In this document: positions 8,414-16,476 of the stretch, piece by piece
How positions within the stretch are numbered: the first letter of the stretch is position 1
Layout of the letters: every line of letters starts with the position of its first letter
Assembly (NCBI RefSeq): GCF_001625325.1
Contig: NZ_JRQQ01000001.1
Coordinates: 558,001 to 622,000 of the forward strand
DNA from: Croceicoccus estronivorus
GTDB taxonomy: Bacteria > Pseudomonadota > Alphaproteobacteria > Sphingomonadales > Sphingomonadaceae
DNA length: 64,000 bases
Direction: 5' to 3'
Notes under the pieces: model-generated
What the model saw: the letters and a program-made list of their open reading frames with translations, nothing else
Database searches by the model: none
Told to the model about the DNA's origin: nothing
Translations under genes and position numbers: made by a program

Positions 8414-10801
8414 CTACCGATGTCCTTCCGCTTCCGGCAGAGTGACGTCGATTCTGTTCAGGCTGCCGTTGAAATGGGGATTTTCCGGGTAGTCGGCCAC
8501 GACATGAGTGCCGGAATCATCGCCAATATCGAAAGTCTCGGTCGCCTCCGCCATGAAAGGGGAAATGCCCTCCACCCGGCCGCGCGCCACCTCTTGTCCT
8601 CCAACCGTGATCGTCATCGTACCGCCACGCCGACTGGCCGGGCCCGCATCAGGATCGAAACGATAGCCAATGCGATTGGGCCCCGGACGGACCGGTGCCG
8701 GTGCGGAAACCCGGCAACGATCTTCTGGCCGTTGCGATTGCGCATAGACCACCGTTGGTCGGCCTTTGTCGAAATAGAAGGCCCAACCGCCAAACCGGCC
8801 ACCCGATGCCAGCAGGACTCCTTCGGCCCCGTCTGCAGGGATCACCACATCGGCATCGACTGAAAACGCCCCCGGTCCCAGCCGGGGGGCGGATTCTTCT
8901 GCGATATGGAGGTTCGTTCCCCAATATGTGTAACTGGTCCGGCCCTGCTTGTACGGATTTATCCGCAGTCTGGCCAAAGTGCTGTCATCCAGTGGGTAAA
9001 CATGATTTTCCCGCGCTTGCTTGTCCCATAACTCCTGCATGGAACGCAGTTTTTCCGGATAGCGATCCGCGAGATTGTGAGCCTGCGCAAAATCATGTCT
9101 GAGATCATAGAGTTCCCATGGCCATTGCGTGATTGCAATCGGATCTTTGGCCGCACTCTCCCATGGGACCCGGTTGGGCGTGGTTCCTGCCCACCAGCCG
9201 TCGTGATACAGGCCGCGGTTTCCGAACAGTTCGAAATACTGGATGTGCCGGCGATCCGGCGCATCGGCCTTTCCGAACGTATATACGAAACTGATCCCAT
9301 CCATGCGTTGCTGTTCAATGCCGTTGACTTCCTGTGGTATCGGCACTTTCGCCGCTTCCAGCACTGTCGGCATGACATCCGTCACATCGAGGAACTGACT
9401 ACGCAACCCGCGCTGTGCGATCTGCCCAGGCCAGGAAACGACCATCGGATTCCTCGTTCCTCCCAGATGCGAGGCCACCTGCTTGAACCACGGAAAGGGC
9501 GCATTCAACGCCCAGGCCCAGCCTGTCGGGAAGTGCCCGTAAGTATTCTCGCTGCCCAGTTCGTCCAGTTGGGACAGCAACCAGTCGGGATCTTCACGAA
9601 TAGCACCGGAAATGGCCGCGGCCCAGTTGGTCGTGCCATGCAGGCCGCCTTCCGGACTGGTTCCATTGTCCCCTTCGATAAAGATCACCAGCGTATCGTC
9701 GGTCTCACCCATGCGGTCGATTTCGTCGAGCACGCGTCCGACCTGAGCATCCTGGTAAGCCACCATCCCCGCGAACACTTCCATCATTCTCGCGGCGACA
9801 GCCTTCTCCTCAGGAGAAAGCGTATCCCATGCAGGCAACCCTTCCGGGCGCGCCGTCACGGCCGTGTCCGCAGGAATGATCCCTTCCTGTTTCTGCCGGG
9901 CCACGATCCGGTCACGCAACCGGTCCCAACCATCGTCGAACGCTCCCTTGAAACGCGCAATCCACTCCCGCGGAGCCTGATGAGGCGCGTGGGCGGTGCC
10001 GGGCGCATAATAAATGAAAAACGGCTTGTCCGGCGCCGAAGCCTTCTGCTCGTGAATCCAGTGGATCGCATCGTCAGCAAGGAATCTGTCCAGCACGGAA
10101 TCCGTGCCACCGGCATCTGGCGGCGCTACGCGATTGGTGCCGCGCACCAACGCCGGATCCCATTGGTTCGTCTCTCCACCGATGAAACCGTAGAAGTAGT
10201 CGAAACCAAGACCGGTCGGCCAATGATCGAACCGGCCTGCGGGCGAGGTTTCCCAGATCGGAACGTTATGATGCTTGCCGAACATGGCCGTACTGTAGCC
10301 ATTCTGACGCAGCACTTCGGCAACCGTCGCCGCGCTTTTGGGAATAATCGAATTGTAGCCGGGATATCCGGTCGCCATGTCGGTGACCACACCCATCCCC
10401 ACCGCATGATGATTGCGCCCGGTCAACAGGGCCGCGCGGGTTGGGGAGCATAGCGCAGTGGTGTGGAACCGGTTATAGATCAATCCGCGAGCCGCCAAAC
10501 GGTCCAGATTGGGTGTCGGCACAGGGCCACCGAAAGTGCCAGCGGCGCCAAAACCTATGTCATCGGTCATGATCACCAGGACATTCGGCGCGCCTGCAGG
10601 CGCAGTCACCTGCCCCGGATAGGCAGGGGTGGAATCCTTCGCCGACTTGGCGATCGTCCCCCGGAATTGTTCAACAGGATAGGGTAGAGTTACCCTCTCG
10701 GCAGTCTGTGCGAATACCGCACTGCCGCCACCGCAAAGGATATTCGCCGAGGCAGCCGCCATCCCCAAAAAGGCGAGACGACCGATACTTTTGCCCCTCA
10801 T
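8414..10801 (-). CDS. Type I (formylglycine-dependent) arylsulfatase, exported
   Basis: A 795-residue alkaline-phosphatase-fold sulfatase. A signal peptide covers about the first 31 residues (ending SAVFAQ). The metal-binding TDD (residues 79-81) is followed by the sulfatase signature CSPTRAALLTGRN with Cys118, the residue a formylglycine-generating enzyme would convert. GNHHAVG-like and PFFIYYAPGTAHAPHQ segments add further metal and sulfate ligands. At this length it belongs to the large arylsulfatase branch (over 700 residues) with a C-terminal beta-sandwich. It probably hydrolyses a sulfate ester in the periplasm, supplying the freed alcohol or phenol (a sulfated steroid is an inference) to the nearby oxidases. 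The divergent AraC gene at 10911 is the obvious regulator. No formylglycine-generating enzyme is in the window. Confidence 0.92.
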   Translation of the reverse strand: MRGKSIGRLAFLGMAAASANILCGGGSAVFAQTAERVTLPYPVEQFRGTIAKSAKDSTPAYPGQVTAPAGAPNVLVIMTDDIGFGAAGTFGGPVPTPNLDRLAARGLIYNRFHTTALCSPTRAALLTGRNHHAVGMGVVTDMATGYPGYNSIIPKSAATVAEVLRQNGYSTAMFGKHHNVPIWETSPAGRFDHWPTGLGFDYFYGFIGGETNQWDPALVRGTNRVAPPDAGGTDSVLDRFLADDAIHWIHEQKASAPDKPFFIYYAPGTAHAPHQAPREWIARFKGAFDDGWDRLRDRIVARQKQEGIIPADTAVTARPEGLPAWDTLSPEEKAVAARMMEVFAGMVAYQDAQVGRVLDEIDRMGETDDTLVIFIEGDNGTSPEGGLHGTTNWAAAISGAIREDPDWLLSQLDELGSENTYGHFPTGWAWALNAPFPWFKQVASHLGGTRNPMVVSWPGQIAQRGLRSQFLDVTDVMPTVLEAAKVPIPQEVNGIEQQRMDGISFVYTFGKADAPDRRHIQYFELFGNRGLYHDGWWAGTTPNRVPWESAAKDPIAITQWPWELYDLRHDFAQAHNLADRYPEKLRSMQELWDKQARENHVYPLDDSTLARLRINPYKQGRTSYTYWGTNLHIAEESAPRLGPGAFSVDADVVIPADGAEGVLLASGGRFGGWAFYFDKGRPTVVYAQSQRPEDRCRVSAPAPVRPGPNRIGYRFDPDAGPASRRGGTMTITVGGQEVARGRVEGISPFMAEATETFDIGDDSGTHVVADYPENPHFNGSLNRIDVTLPEAEGHR

Positions 10802-10864
10802 GCCCCCTCACCCTCATCTATTGTTTGAGGTGCGATATTGCCTGACGCCAATTGAGTGAAGAAC

Positions 10865-10887
10865 CCGAATTGGCTTGAACAATTCGG
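10865..10887. promoter_or_regulatory. Candidate operator between sulfatase and AraC genes
   Basis: The perfect inverted repeat CCGAATTG - 7 nt - CAATTCGG lies in the 109-bp divergent gap between the sulfatase start (10801) and the AraC-family start (10911). An AT-rich stretch (TATTGTAAAATT) follows toward the regulator gene and could hold its promoter. Position and symmetry suggest a regulator-binding site. AraC proteins more often use direct repeats, so the regulator that uses it is not certain. Confidence 0.5.
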
Positions 10888-10910
10888 ACATCATATTGTA
10901 AAATTCTCCA

Positions 10911-11810
10911 ATGAGTTCGTCGAATGCCGTGTCACCGATCTTCAAGCGGATCGTACAAAGCCGGTTGACTGCGGCCGATCTGCATTTCGATCTGACTCTG
11001 GACGAATGGCCTGCGCTGGAAGGCCGCGCGATTTTCAATACTTCCCACAGCCTCGCCTATCGCTTCGCCGCCCATCAACACGGTGAAGGTTGCTATTACG
11101 ACGAGGGGCAGTCGCAGGCATTTTCAAGACTTGGTACGGTGGTGTTCATCCCGGCCCACAAACGCTTGCGATTACGCGGTGAAGGCGGGACGTTGCGGCA
11201 CGGACGGCTGGAATTTCCGCCCGGCCATTTCCCCGAACTGGATCACATGCTGGCATCGGCCCCGGCCAGCGTTCTGCAGCATTGCATGAACATCCAGAGC
11301 AGGGAGATCCTTCAGACATTGCACCGTCTGATCCTGGAGGCTCAAAATCCGGATTGGGCCTCGCACAGAATCCTGGGCAATCTGGGGGAAATCCTGTGCC
11401 TGGACGTGATGCGATATCTGACGAGAGCGCAGTCCCGGGATCTCCCCAACCCGATCTCCAGGGATACCTTTCGAGATCAGGTCGACCGCCATTTGGCGTC
11501 GCTGCACATTCTCCGGACATCGGTGAGTGAGATGGCCGAACTCCTGGGCATAGGTGAGCGGCAATTTTCAAGAAAATTCCGCGAAATCTATGGGGTCACG
11601 TTCACCTGCCACATCCGGAACATCCGGATAAGCAAGGCAAAATCCCTCATTTTAAAGAACAGCTTCTCTCTCAAGGAAATCGCATATTACTGCGGCTATG
11701 CGGACCATTCCGCATTTTCGAACAACTTCCACCAGGTGACGGGGCTCACTCCGTCGAGGTATCGGGTATTACACGGTAATCACGACCTGAATCGCCCTGC
11801 TAGCCTGTGA
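10911..11810 (+). CDS. AraC-family transcriptional regulator
   Basis: A 299-residue regulator. The C-terminal 100 residues form a double helix-turn-helix: TSVSEMAELLGIGERQFSRKFREIYG and then FSLKEIAYYCGYADHSAFSNNFHQVTGLTPSRYR, the standard AraC/XylS signature. The N-terminal 190 residues form a sensor region I cannot assign to a known ligand. It is transcribed divergently from the sulfatase-DUF1254 pair across 109 bp, the classic arrangement for an activator of those genes. Codon use and composition do not look foreign against neighbours. It ends 18 bp before the end of the convergent proline-rich gene. Confidence 0.88.
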   Translation: MSSSNAVSPIFKRIVQSRLTAADLHFDLTLDEWPALEGRAIFNTSHSLAYRFAAHQHGEGCYYDEGQSQAFSRLGTVVFIPAHKRLRLRGEGGTLRHGRLEFPPGHFPELDHMLASAPASVLQHCMNIQSREILQTLHRLILEAQNPDWASHRILGNLGEILCLDVMRYLTRAQSRDLPNPISRDTFRDQVDRHLASLHILRTSVSEMAELLGIGERQFSRKFREIYGVTFTCHIRNIRISKAKSLILKNSFSLKEIAYYCGYADHSAFSNNFHQVTGLTPSRYRVLHGNHDLNRPASL

Positions 11811-11828
11811 TGAAAATTGACTGCCCCC

Positions 11829-12026
11829 TCAGTCCGGCGGCGGCGGTGTTTCCGGGACTTCGCGATGGGGCAATTCCGTTTCAGGCAACTGAAATGGGGC
11901 TTCGGCAGGATTTCTCACCGGAGCCTCGGCTGGCATATCGGGACTTGGCCGTTCCGGGGGTGCCTGGGGTTCGATCTTGTCCGGCTGCGGACCTCCAGCG
12001 ACACTTTCGGTGCTGTACTGATACAT
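11829..12026 (-). CDS. Small proline/glutamate-rich hypothetical protein
   Basis: A 65-residue, very acidic and proline-rich protein (MYQYSTESVAGGPQPDKIEP at the start, ending PETPPPPD). I place the start at the internal ATG 12024-12026 because GGAGAGAG lies 4-5 bases upstream; longer open reading frames that begin at 12107 lack such a site. No membrane segment, cysteine or known domain is visible. Short PPE/PxxP-rich proteins of this sort recur in sphingomonad genomes and are probably disordered. Function unknown. The low-complexity composition and the well-placed ribosome-binding site make it more likely a gene than a shadow of another frame. Confidence 0.6.
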   Translation of the reverse strand: MYQYSTESVAGGPQPDKIEPQAPPERPSPDMPAEAPVRNPAEAPFQLPETELPHREVPETPPPPD

Positions 12027-12141
12027 TTCTCTCTCCGAGAAGAATGAGACACAATCTGTACTTGATTTATGGATGAACGGCGCAACTTGTTCCCGGCCAG
12101 CCGCCATTTCTCGATCAGCACACAGGTGCAGCAGATAAATC

Positions 12142-12173
12142 GAACGCCACCGCGAACGTTCACGGTGGCGTTC
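12142..12173 (-). terminator. Hairpin after the minus-strand MFS gene
   Basis: An 11-bp perfect stem (GAACGCCACCG / CGGTGGCGTTC) with a 10-nt loop, 24 bp beyond the stop of the MFS gene that ends the 12197-16346 block. On the minus strand it is followed by GATTTATC, a weak T-rich tail. Likely the intrinsic terminator of that transcript. Confidence 0.65.
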
Positions 12174-12196
12174 TATCCCCCAAGCGATGCAGGCAG

Positions 12197-13552
12197 TCAG
12201 TGCGAAGGTGTCATCCGCGCCAGCGCCGTGCGATAGGCCGGCATCCCCAGAGCAATGATCCCGATAATCACCGGCAGCAGAATGACGCCAGACAAGGCGA
12301 TCGAGTAACGAATGGCATTTTCATCGCCAAATCCGAAGTCGGTGATTGCGGCAATGAAACTCGCGCCGACGCCCAATCCAACCAGATTGACCGACAGCAG
12401 CGTCAGCGCCATCACTTGCCCGCGCAGGCGGTTGGGCGTCACGTCCTGAATTGCGGCGATCATCACTCCTTGCGCACCCTGCCCGATCAGCGTGCCGATC
12501 CCCATGAACAGAAGCGCAAGAGGCGCACTAGGCATAAGTGGGCCGATAATCAGCGGCAGCCCTTTCAGGATAGTAGTCGCAAGCACGATCTGCATATTGG
12601 CGTCTGTGCGCCCCTTTTTCATAAGCACGCCGGAAACCCACCCGCCCCCGATCGTGCCAATCGTTCCACAAACGAGCATCAGCAGGCCATAGTACAGCCC
12701 TGCTTGCGCGATCGGCATCTGATAGGTCCGCACCAGAAACGTCGGATACCAGAGAGTAACGCCGATGGAGAGCATACCGATCAGGGAAATCGAACTGATC
12801 AACATGCCGTAGAGCCGCCGGTGCAGCCACAAATAGGCCAGGGTCTGGCGGATGGTCAGCGTTTCACCCTGATTGGCGGCGGCAAGCTCACGCCGTTGCG
12901 GCTCGCGAATTGTTGTCAGCAACAGCGCCACCAGCAAGCCGGGCAAGCCGACGACGATGAACACCATCTGCCAGGGTGCCAAGGCCCCCAGGATCGGCAT
13001 CACCACGCCGCCCATATCGGTGAAATGGGCAAGCAACGCACCGCCAATCACCAGAGCCAGCCCGCCACCGATCGGATAACCGATGGCATAGAAGCTGATG
13101 GCCAAGGCGCGGCGGCGGGCTTCGAAATAATCGCTGATCAGGGAATAGGCGGTCGGGCTCAGCGTCGCCTCGCCAATGCCGACCCCCACACGCGCTGCAA
13201 ACAATTGCCCGAAGCTCCGCGCCAGGCCGCATATGATAGTCATGGCCGACCAGAACAGAACCCCGACCACGATTATCCTGCTGCGCCGTCTGGTGGAATC
13301 AACCAGGCGGCCGAGCGGAATGGCCGCCACACTGTACAACAGCGCGAAAGCGAAGCCCTGCAACAGACTGATTTCGAAATCGCTGAGACCGAGGTCCTCT
13401 TTTATCGGGATAACGAGCAGCGTCAGCACTCGTGCGTCAATCGCGCTGAAACAGTAGGCGATGAACAGAACGCCGACGACATACCAGCGATAGGCCGGGC
13501 CCGCTTCCTCACGGCCTTTCACCGATAGATCGTCAATCGCCGTGCTTGCCAT
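12197..13552 (-). CDS. MFS transporter (spinster/ACS-like, organic-acid type)
   Basis: A 451-residue major facilitator with twelve predicted hydrophobic segments. The loop-2 motif region reads GRLVDSTRRRSRI, and the fourth helix ends RVGVGIGEATLSPTAYSLISDYF, a pattern of the spinster-like/ACS sugar-phosphate-related MFS group common in sphingomonad catabolic clusters. The start chosen is ATG 13550-13552 with GGGGGA upstream; the reading frame extends 58 codons further but without a ribosome-binding site. It is the last gene of a run of Rieske oxygenase, decarboxylase-like protein, SDR and MFS, with a 34-bp gap after the SDR. Likely imports the substrate, or exports an intermediate, of that pathway across the inner membrane. 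Confidence 0.88.
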   Translation of the reverse strand: MASTAIDDLSVKGREEAGPAYRWYVVGVLFIAYCFSAIDARVLTLLVIPIKEDLGLSDFEISLLQGFAFALLYSVAAIPLGRLVDSTRRRSRIIVVGVLFWSAMTIICGLARSFGQLFAARVGVGIGEATLSPTAYSLISDYFEARRRALAISFYAIGYPIGGGLALVIGGALLAHFTDMGGVVMPILGALAPWQMVFIVVGLPGLLVALLLTTIREPQRRELAAANQGETLTIRQTLAYLWLHRRLYGMLISSISLIGMLSIGVTLWYPTFLVRTYQMPIAQAGLYYGLLMLVCGTIGTIGGGWVSGVLMKKGRTDANMQIVLATTILKGLPLIIGPLMPSAPLALLFMGIGTLIGQGAQGVMIAAIQDVTPNRLRGQVMALTLLSVNLVGLGVGASFIAAITDFGFGDENAIRYSIALSGVILLPVIIGIIALGMPAYRTALARMTPSH

Positions 13553-13586
13553 ATCGTCTTGTCCCCCAAACGGTCTTCTGATTTGC

Positions 13587-14453
13587 CTACCAGGCCGATA
13601 CCGGGTTGGTCCGGGCGACAATACTGTCCAGGCGTTCCCGCAGTTTCTGATCGTTTTCCGCACTTTCGGGCAACAGCCAGAACCGTCCCGCACGAATACC
13701 TGCCAAGGCAAAATCGGCCACCTCATCGGGTTCCGTCAGCGCCATCTTGAGGCCGGTCGTCCGGACAAGATCCTCCATCGTCTCGTATGCAGGCTTGTTG
13801 TCGTCGCCTGCACCGTACTCATCCGGGCGGTTGCGTTTGGAGGCGAGGATCGAGGTATTGACCACGTGCGGTCCGGGGAAAAGCACAGCCGCGCGCAAGC
13901 GGTCCCCTTCTCGCAGGAATTGCTGGTGCAGCACTTCGCTGATGCTGGTCACAGCCGCCTTGGACGCGGCATAGATCGGCGTATTCGGCAGCGATCGCAA
14001 TCCGCCGTTCGAAGAGGACGTGTTGATGACCACGCCTTCCTCGCCCGAAGCGATCATCCGTGGAACGAACGCACGAATACCATAGACAACTCCGAAAACA
14101 TTAACATCGAAGCCCCAGTGCCAGTCATTGACCGGCAAAGACCAGATTGGCCGTTGTGCCTCGCCCAGTCCGACACCGGCATTGTTGAATAGCAGGTGGA
14201 CCGCGCCGTAGCGTTCCCACACCGCGTCGGCCAAGGCATCGACTGAGTCTGCCTTGGTTACGTCCACCCGAATGCCCGCGACCTCTCCACCGGTTTCGGA
14301 AGCGACTTCCTTCGCAGTGGTATCGAGCCGATCCTGATCGATATCGGTCAGAACTACTTTGGCTCCTTCGGCGGCAAGCCGGACGCCCAGCGCCCGGCCT
14401 ACCCCACTTGCACCGCCAGTTATGACGGCAACGCGATCCTTGAAATCCCGCAT
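13587..14453 (-). CDS. SDR-family oxidoreductase
   Basis: A 288-residue classical short-chain dehydrogenase. TGGASGVGRALG binds the cofactor, the following LTDID (Asp) argues for NAD(H), NNAG is present, and the catalytic residues are Ser in NTSSSNGG and Tyr-x3-Lys in IYAASKAAV. The start codon overlaps the stop of the decarboxylase-like gene (TGATG), so the two are translationally coupled. The C-terminal extension after residue 240 is longer than in minimal SDRs. Expected to oxidise or reduce a hydroxyl/keto group of the substrate handled by the adjoining Rieske oxygenase. Substrate unassigned. Confidence 0.9.
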   Translation of the reverse strand: MRDFKDRVAVITGGASGVGRALGVRLAAEGAKVVLTDIDQDRLDTTAKEVASETGGEVAGIRVDVTKADSVDALADAVWERYGAVHLLFNNAGVGLGEAQRPIWSLPVNDWHWGFDVNVFGVVYGIRAFVPRMIASGEEGVVINTSSSNGGLRSLPNTPIYAASKAAVTSISEVLHQQFLREGDRLRAAVLFPGPHVVNTSILASKRNRPDEYGAGDDNKPAYETMEDLVRTTGLKMALTEPDEVADFALAGIRAGRFWLLPESAENDQKLRERLDSIVARTNPVSAW

Positions 14454-15259
14454 CAGGCGGCCTTTGCCGAGGCGAGTGCGATCTCAATGCCCGGATTGGC
14501 CGGCACATCGTTCCGCTGCACCCAGAAAGGGGCGATATATTCGGATGGCACGGTACGCAGCAGCTGGCCGCTGGTATTGGTCGCGCCTTCAACATAATCC
14601 ATGCTCACCATGCGGCGGATCGGCACGTCGACCAGCGGATCATAGGCGGATTCATGGAAACGGATCTGGCCGTCGAAGGCCCGCTTGAGGTTATAGTTCC
14701 GCTTCCAGTTGAGCCTGGTGAGATAGACGTCACCGTCAAATTCGCCCGGCGTGGTGATCGACGGCAGCCCCTTGTAGCAGTAGAAATATTCCTCGAACGG
14801 TTCCGGCTTGCCCTTGTCGGCGCCCAGCGTGCCTTCCACTTCGAAATAGGTGATGCCATGCCGGGTACAGGTGGCGCGGACGCGATCGCCATCCTTTTCG
14901 AAAGTCGTTTCCGCGATCTTCTTGGGCTCGCCAAACCGTTCGCGCCCGCTGGTAACGACGGATTCGCCTTCCATCGCCATATGGAAGACATAGCCGCCCG
15001 GCGTGCCTTCATAGTCGCACATGACGCCAAGCGTCAGCGCGCCGATTTCGACTGTCGTTTCCGGCGTCACATGCATGGCAACATGCGCGAACTGAAGGAA
15101 AATCTCCGGTCGGGCCGCAGCCACGAGTGGCCGGGGCAACAGCGCCTTGGCGATTTCCGGATCGGTTTCATAAACCGCGCGCACGGTGCGGACGGTGTTG
15201 TTCAATCCCGACGATTGCGGGGCGGGAACCGGCCCCTGAACATAGCGCAGCCTAGCCAT
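14453..15259 (-). CDS. Acetoacetate decarboxylase-family protein
   Basis: A 268-residue member of the acetoacetate decarboxylase (ADC) superfamily. The signature RERFGEPKKIAET contains the lysine pair in which one Lys forms the Schiff base in true ADC. Flanking strands (IEIGALTLGVMCDYEGTPGGYVFHM and YCYKGLPSITTP) agree with the fold. Homologues in catabolic clusters need not decarboxylate acetoacetate; some act as aldolase-dehydratases or hydrolases on larger oxo acids. AAGGAGAG precedes the ATG. It lies 82 bp after the Rieske gene and overlaps the following SDR start, so it belongs to the same operon and may act on a ring-cleavage or oxo-acid product. That role is inference. Confidence 0.85.
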   Translation of the reverse strand: MARLRYVQGPVPAPQSSGLNNTVRTVRAVYETDPEIAKALLPRPLVAAARPEIFLQFAHVAMHVTPETTVEIGALTLGVMCDYEGTPGGYVFHMAMEGESVVTSGRERFGEPKKIAETTFEKDGDRVRATCTRHGITYFEVEGTLGADKGKPEPFEEYFYCYKGLPSITTPGEFDGDVYLTRLNWKRNYNLKRAFDGQIRFHESAYDPLVDVPIRRMVSMDYVEGATNTSGQLLRTVPSEYIAPFWVQRNDVPANPGIEIALASAKAA

Positions 15260-15341
15260 AGCATCTCTCCTTCAGACAAAGTTATCCCGTCGCGCGAGAA
15301 GGCAGTTCTCGCGCGTTCGTTCATGGAACCGGATGTTTCGT

Positions 15342-16346
15342 TCAGACCGCGGCCATCTGCCGCGGCGTGTCGCCTTCGATGTAAAACTGTTCGAAATAGC
15401 GGCGGAAGCGCAGGATCGGGCCATCCCCGTCACACAGCAGCGGCCGCACCCGGTGAATCTTGTGGTTCCAGATCGGGATGTCGCCCTCGACACCGCTCTG
15501 ACCGCAGGTGTTGGCGATTGCCGCCATCACAGCCTGATGCTCCGGAGAGCCTTCCTCCATTTCCGGATAGGTAAAACAGAACCGCAATTCGACCTGATCC
15601 GCCTCAACAGGCGTTGCCAGAACCATCAGAGACAGCGTCACCACACCGCGCAACTGGGTGAACTTCTGCCCCGCACCGTTCTGGATTGTCTGGACACTCG
15701 AAGGGACAACCTTCTCCACACCATCCGGCAACTGGACCGTGCGTTGCCCGTGCGCCTCGCTGCGGCGCACGTGACCGTCATAAACGGTGTCGCCTTCAGG
15801 CACGGCCTCCATCAGGTGGACATACTGGAAATGGGCGAAATCCACGCCATTCTCCGCAATCTCCTGCGGATTGCTGGCGAACGACCACAGCCGCCGGACC
15901 GGCTTTGCCCAGCCCGCCTCGGTGAACGGCGCATGCTCGATCACGTCGAACAGTGGCGCTTCCCCTTCGGGATGATACCAGGCCCAGACAACCCCGTTCT
16001 TCTCTACCACCGGATAAGACCGGGCAATCGGTTCACGCTTGGTGATCGGGGGAATGGCCTTGGCATAGGGAATGTCCACGCAGAAACCATCGGGGCGGAA
16101 GGCCCAGCTGTGGAACGGGCAGCGCAGCTTGTTGCCCTCGACCTTGCCACCGTGCCCCATGTGAGCACCCAGATGAGGGCAGTAGGCGTCGAGCATTCCG
16201 GCCTCGCCGTCCTCGGTACGAAAGAGCACCTGATCGCGGCCGAAATAGTGCACAGGCTTTACATCGCCGACAGCCAGTTCGTCACCGTAGCTGACGAAGA
16301 ACCAGCCAAAGGGAATATCCATCGGGAAGCGTTGCAGCATCGCCAT
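15342..16346 (-). CDS. Rieske non-haem iron oxygenase, KshA/Neverland-like
   Basis: A 334-residue oxygenase subunit. The Rieske [2Fe-2S] ligands are Cys56-x-His58 and Cys76-x2-His79 (CPHLGAH, CPFHSW). The mononuclear iron motif is Asn166-x2-Asp169-x2-His172-x4-His177 (NGVDFAHFQYVH). The phrases GGKVEGN, DGFCVDIPYAKAIPP and VVWAWYHPEG match the branch holding 3-ketosteroid 9-alpha-hydroxylase (KshA) and the cholesterol 7-desaturases Neverland/DAF-36. It probably hydroxylates or desaturates a sterol-like ring with electrons from a separate reductase, absent here. GGAGAG precedes the ATG. It begins the ADC-SDR-MFS operon; a LysR gene lies just upstream. Confidence 0.88.
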   Translation of the reverse strand: MAMLQRFPMDIPFGWFFVSYGDELAVGDVKPVHYFGRDQVLFRTEDGEAGMLDAYCPHLGAHMGHGGKVEGNKLRCPFHSWAFRPDGFCVDIPYAKAIPPITKREPIARSYPVVEKNGVVWAWYHPEGEAPLFDVIEHAPFTEAGWAKPVRRLWSFASNPQEIAENGVDFAHFQYVHLMEAVPEGDTVYDGHVRRSEAHGQRTVQLPDGVEKVVPSSVQTIQNGAGQKFTQLRGVVTLSLMVLATPVEADQVELRFCFTYPEMEEGSPEHQAVMAAIANTCGQSGVEGDIPIWNHKIHRVRPLLCDGDGPILRFRRYFEQFYIEGDTPRQMAAV

Positions 16347-16476
16347 TTTCTCTCCATTGCGGGCCAGCTTATCATGCGGTCCCGTTGCCCTGCGGCGTTG
16401 TGGGCAGAATAACCGCTATCTTCGGTTGCGGAAGCGCGCCCGCAAAGACGGAGCGTGCGCTCTCATGCACAATCGC

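Noticed and set aside
9077-10453. 458-codon plus-strand frame inside the first sulfatase
   Set aside because: The sulfatase on the other strand has a signal peptide and full catalytic motifs. This frame is Arg/His-rich and lacks domains.
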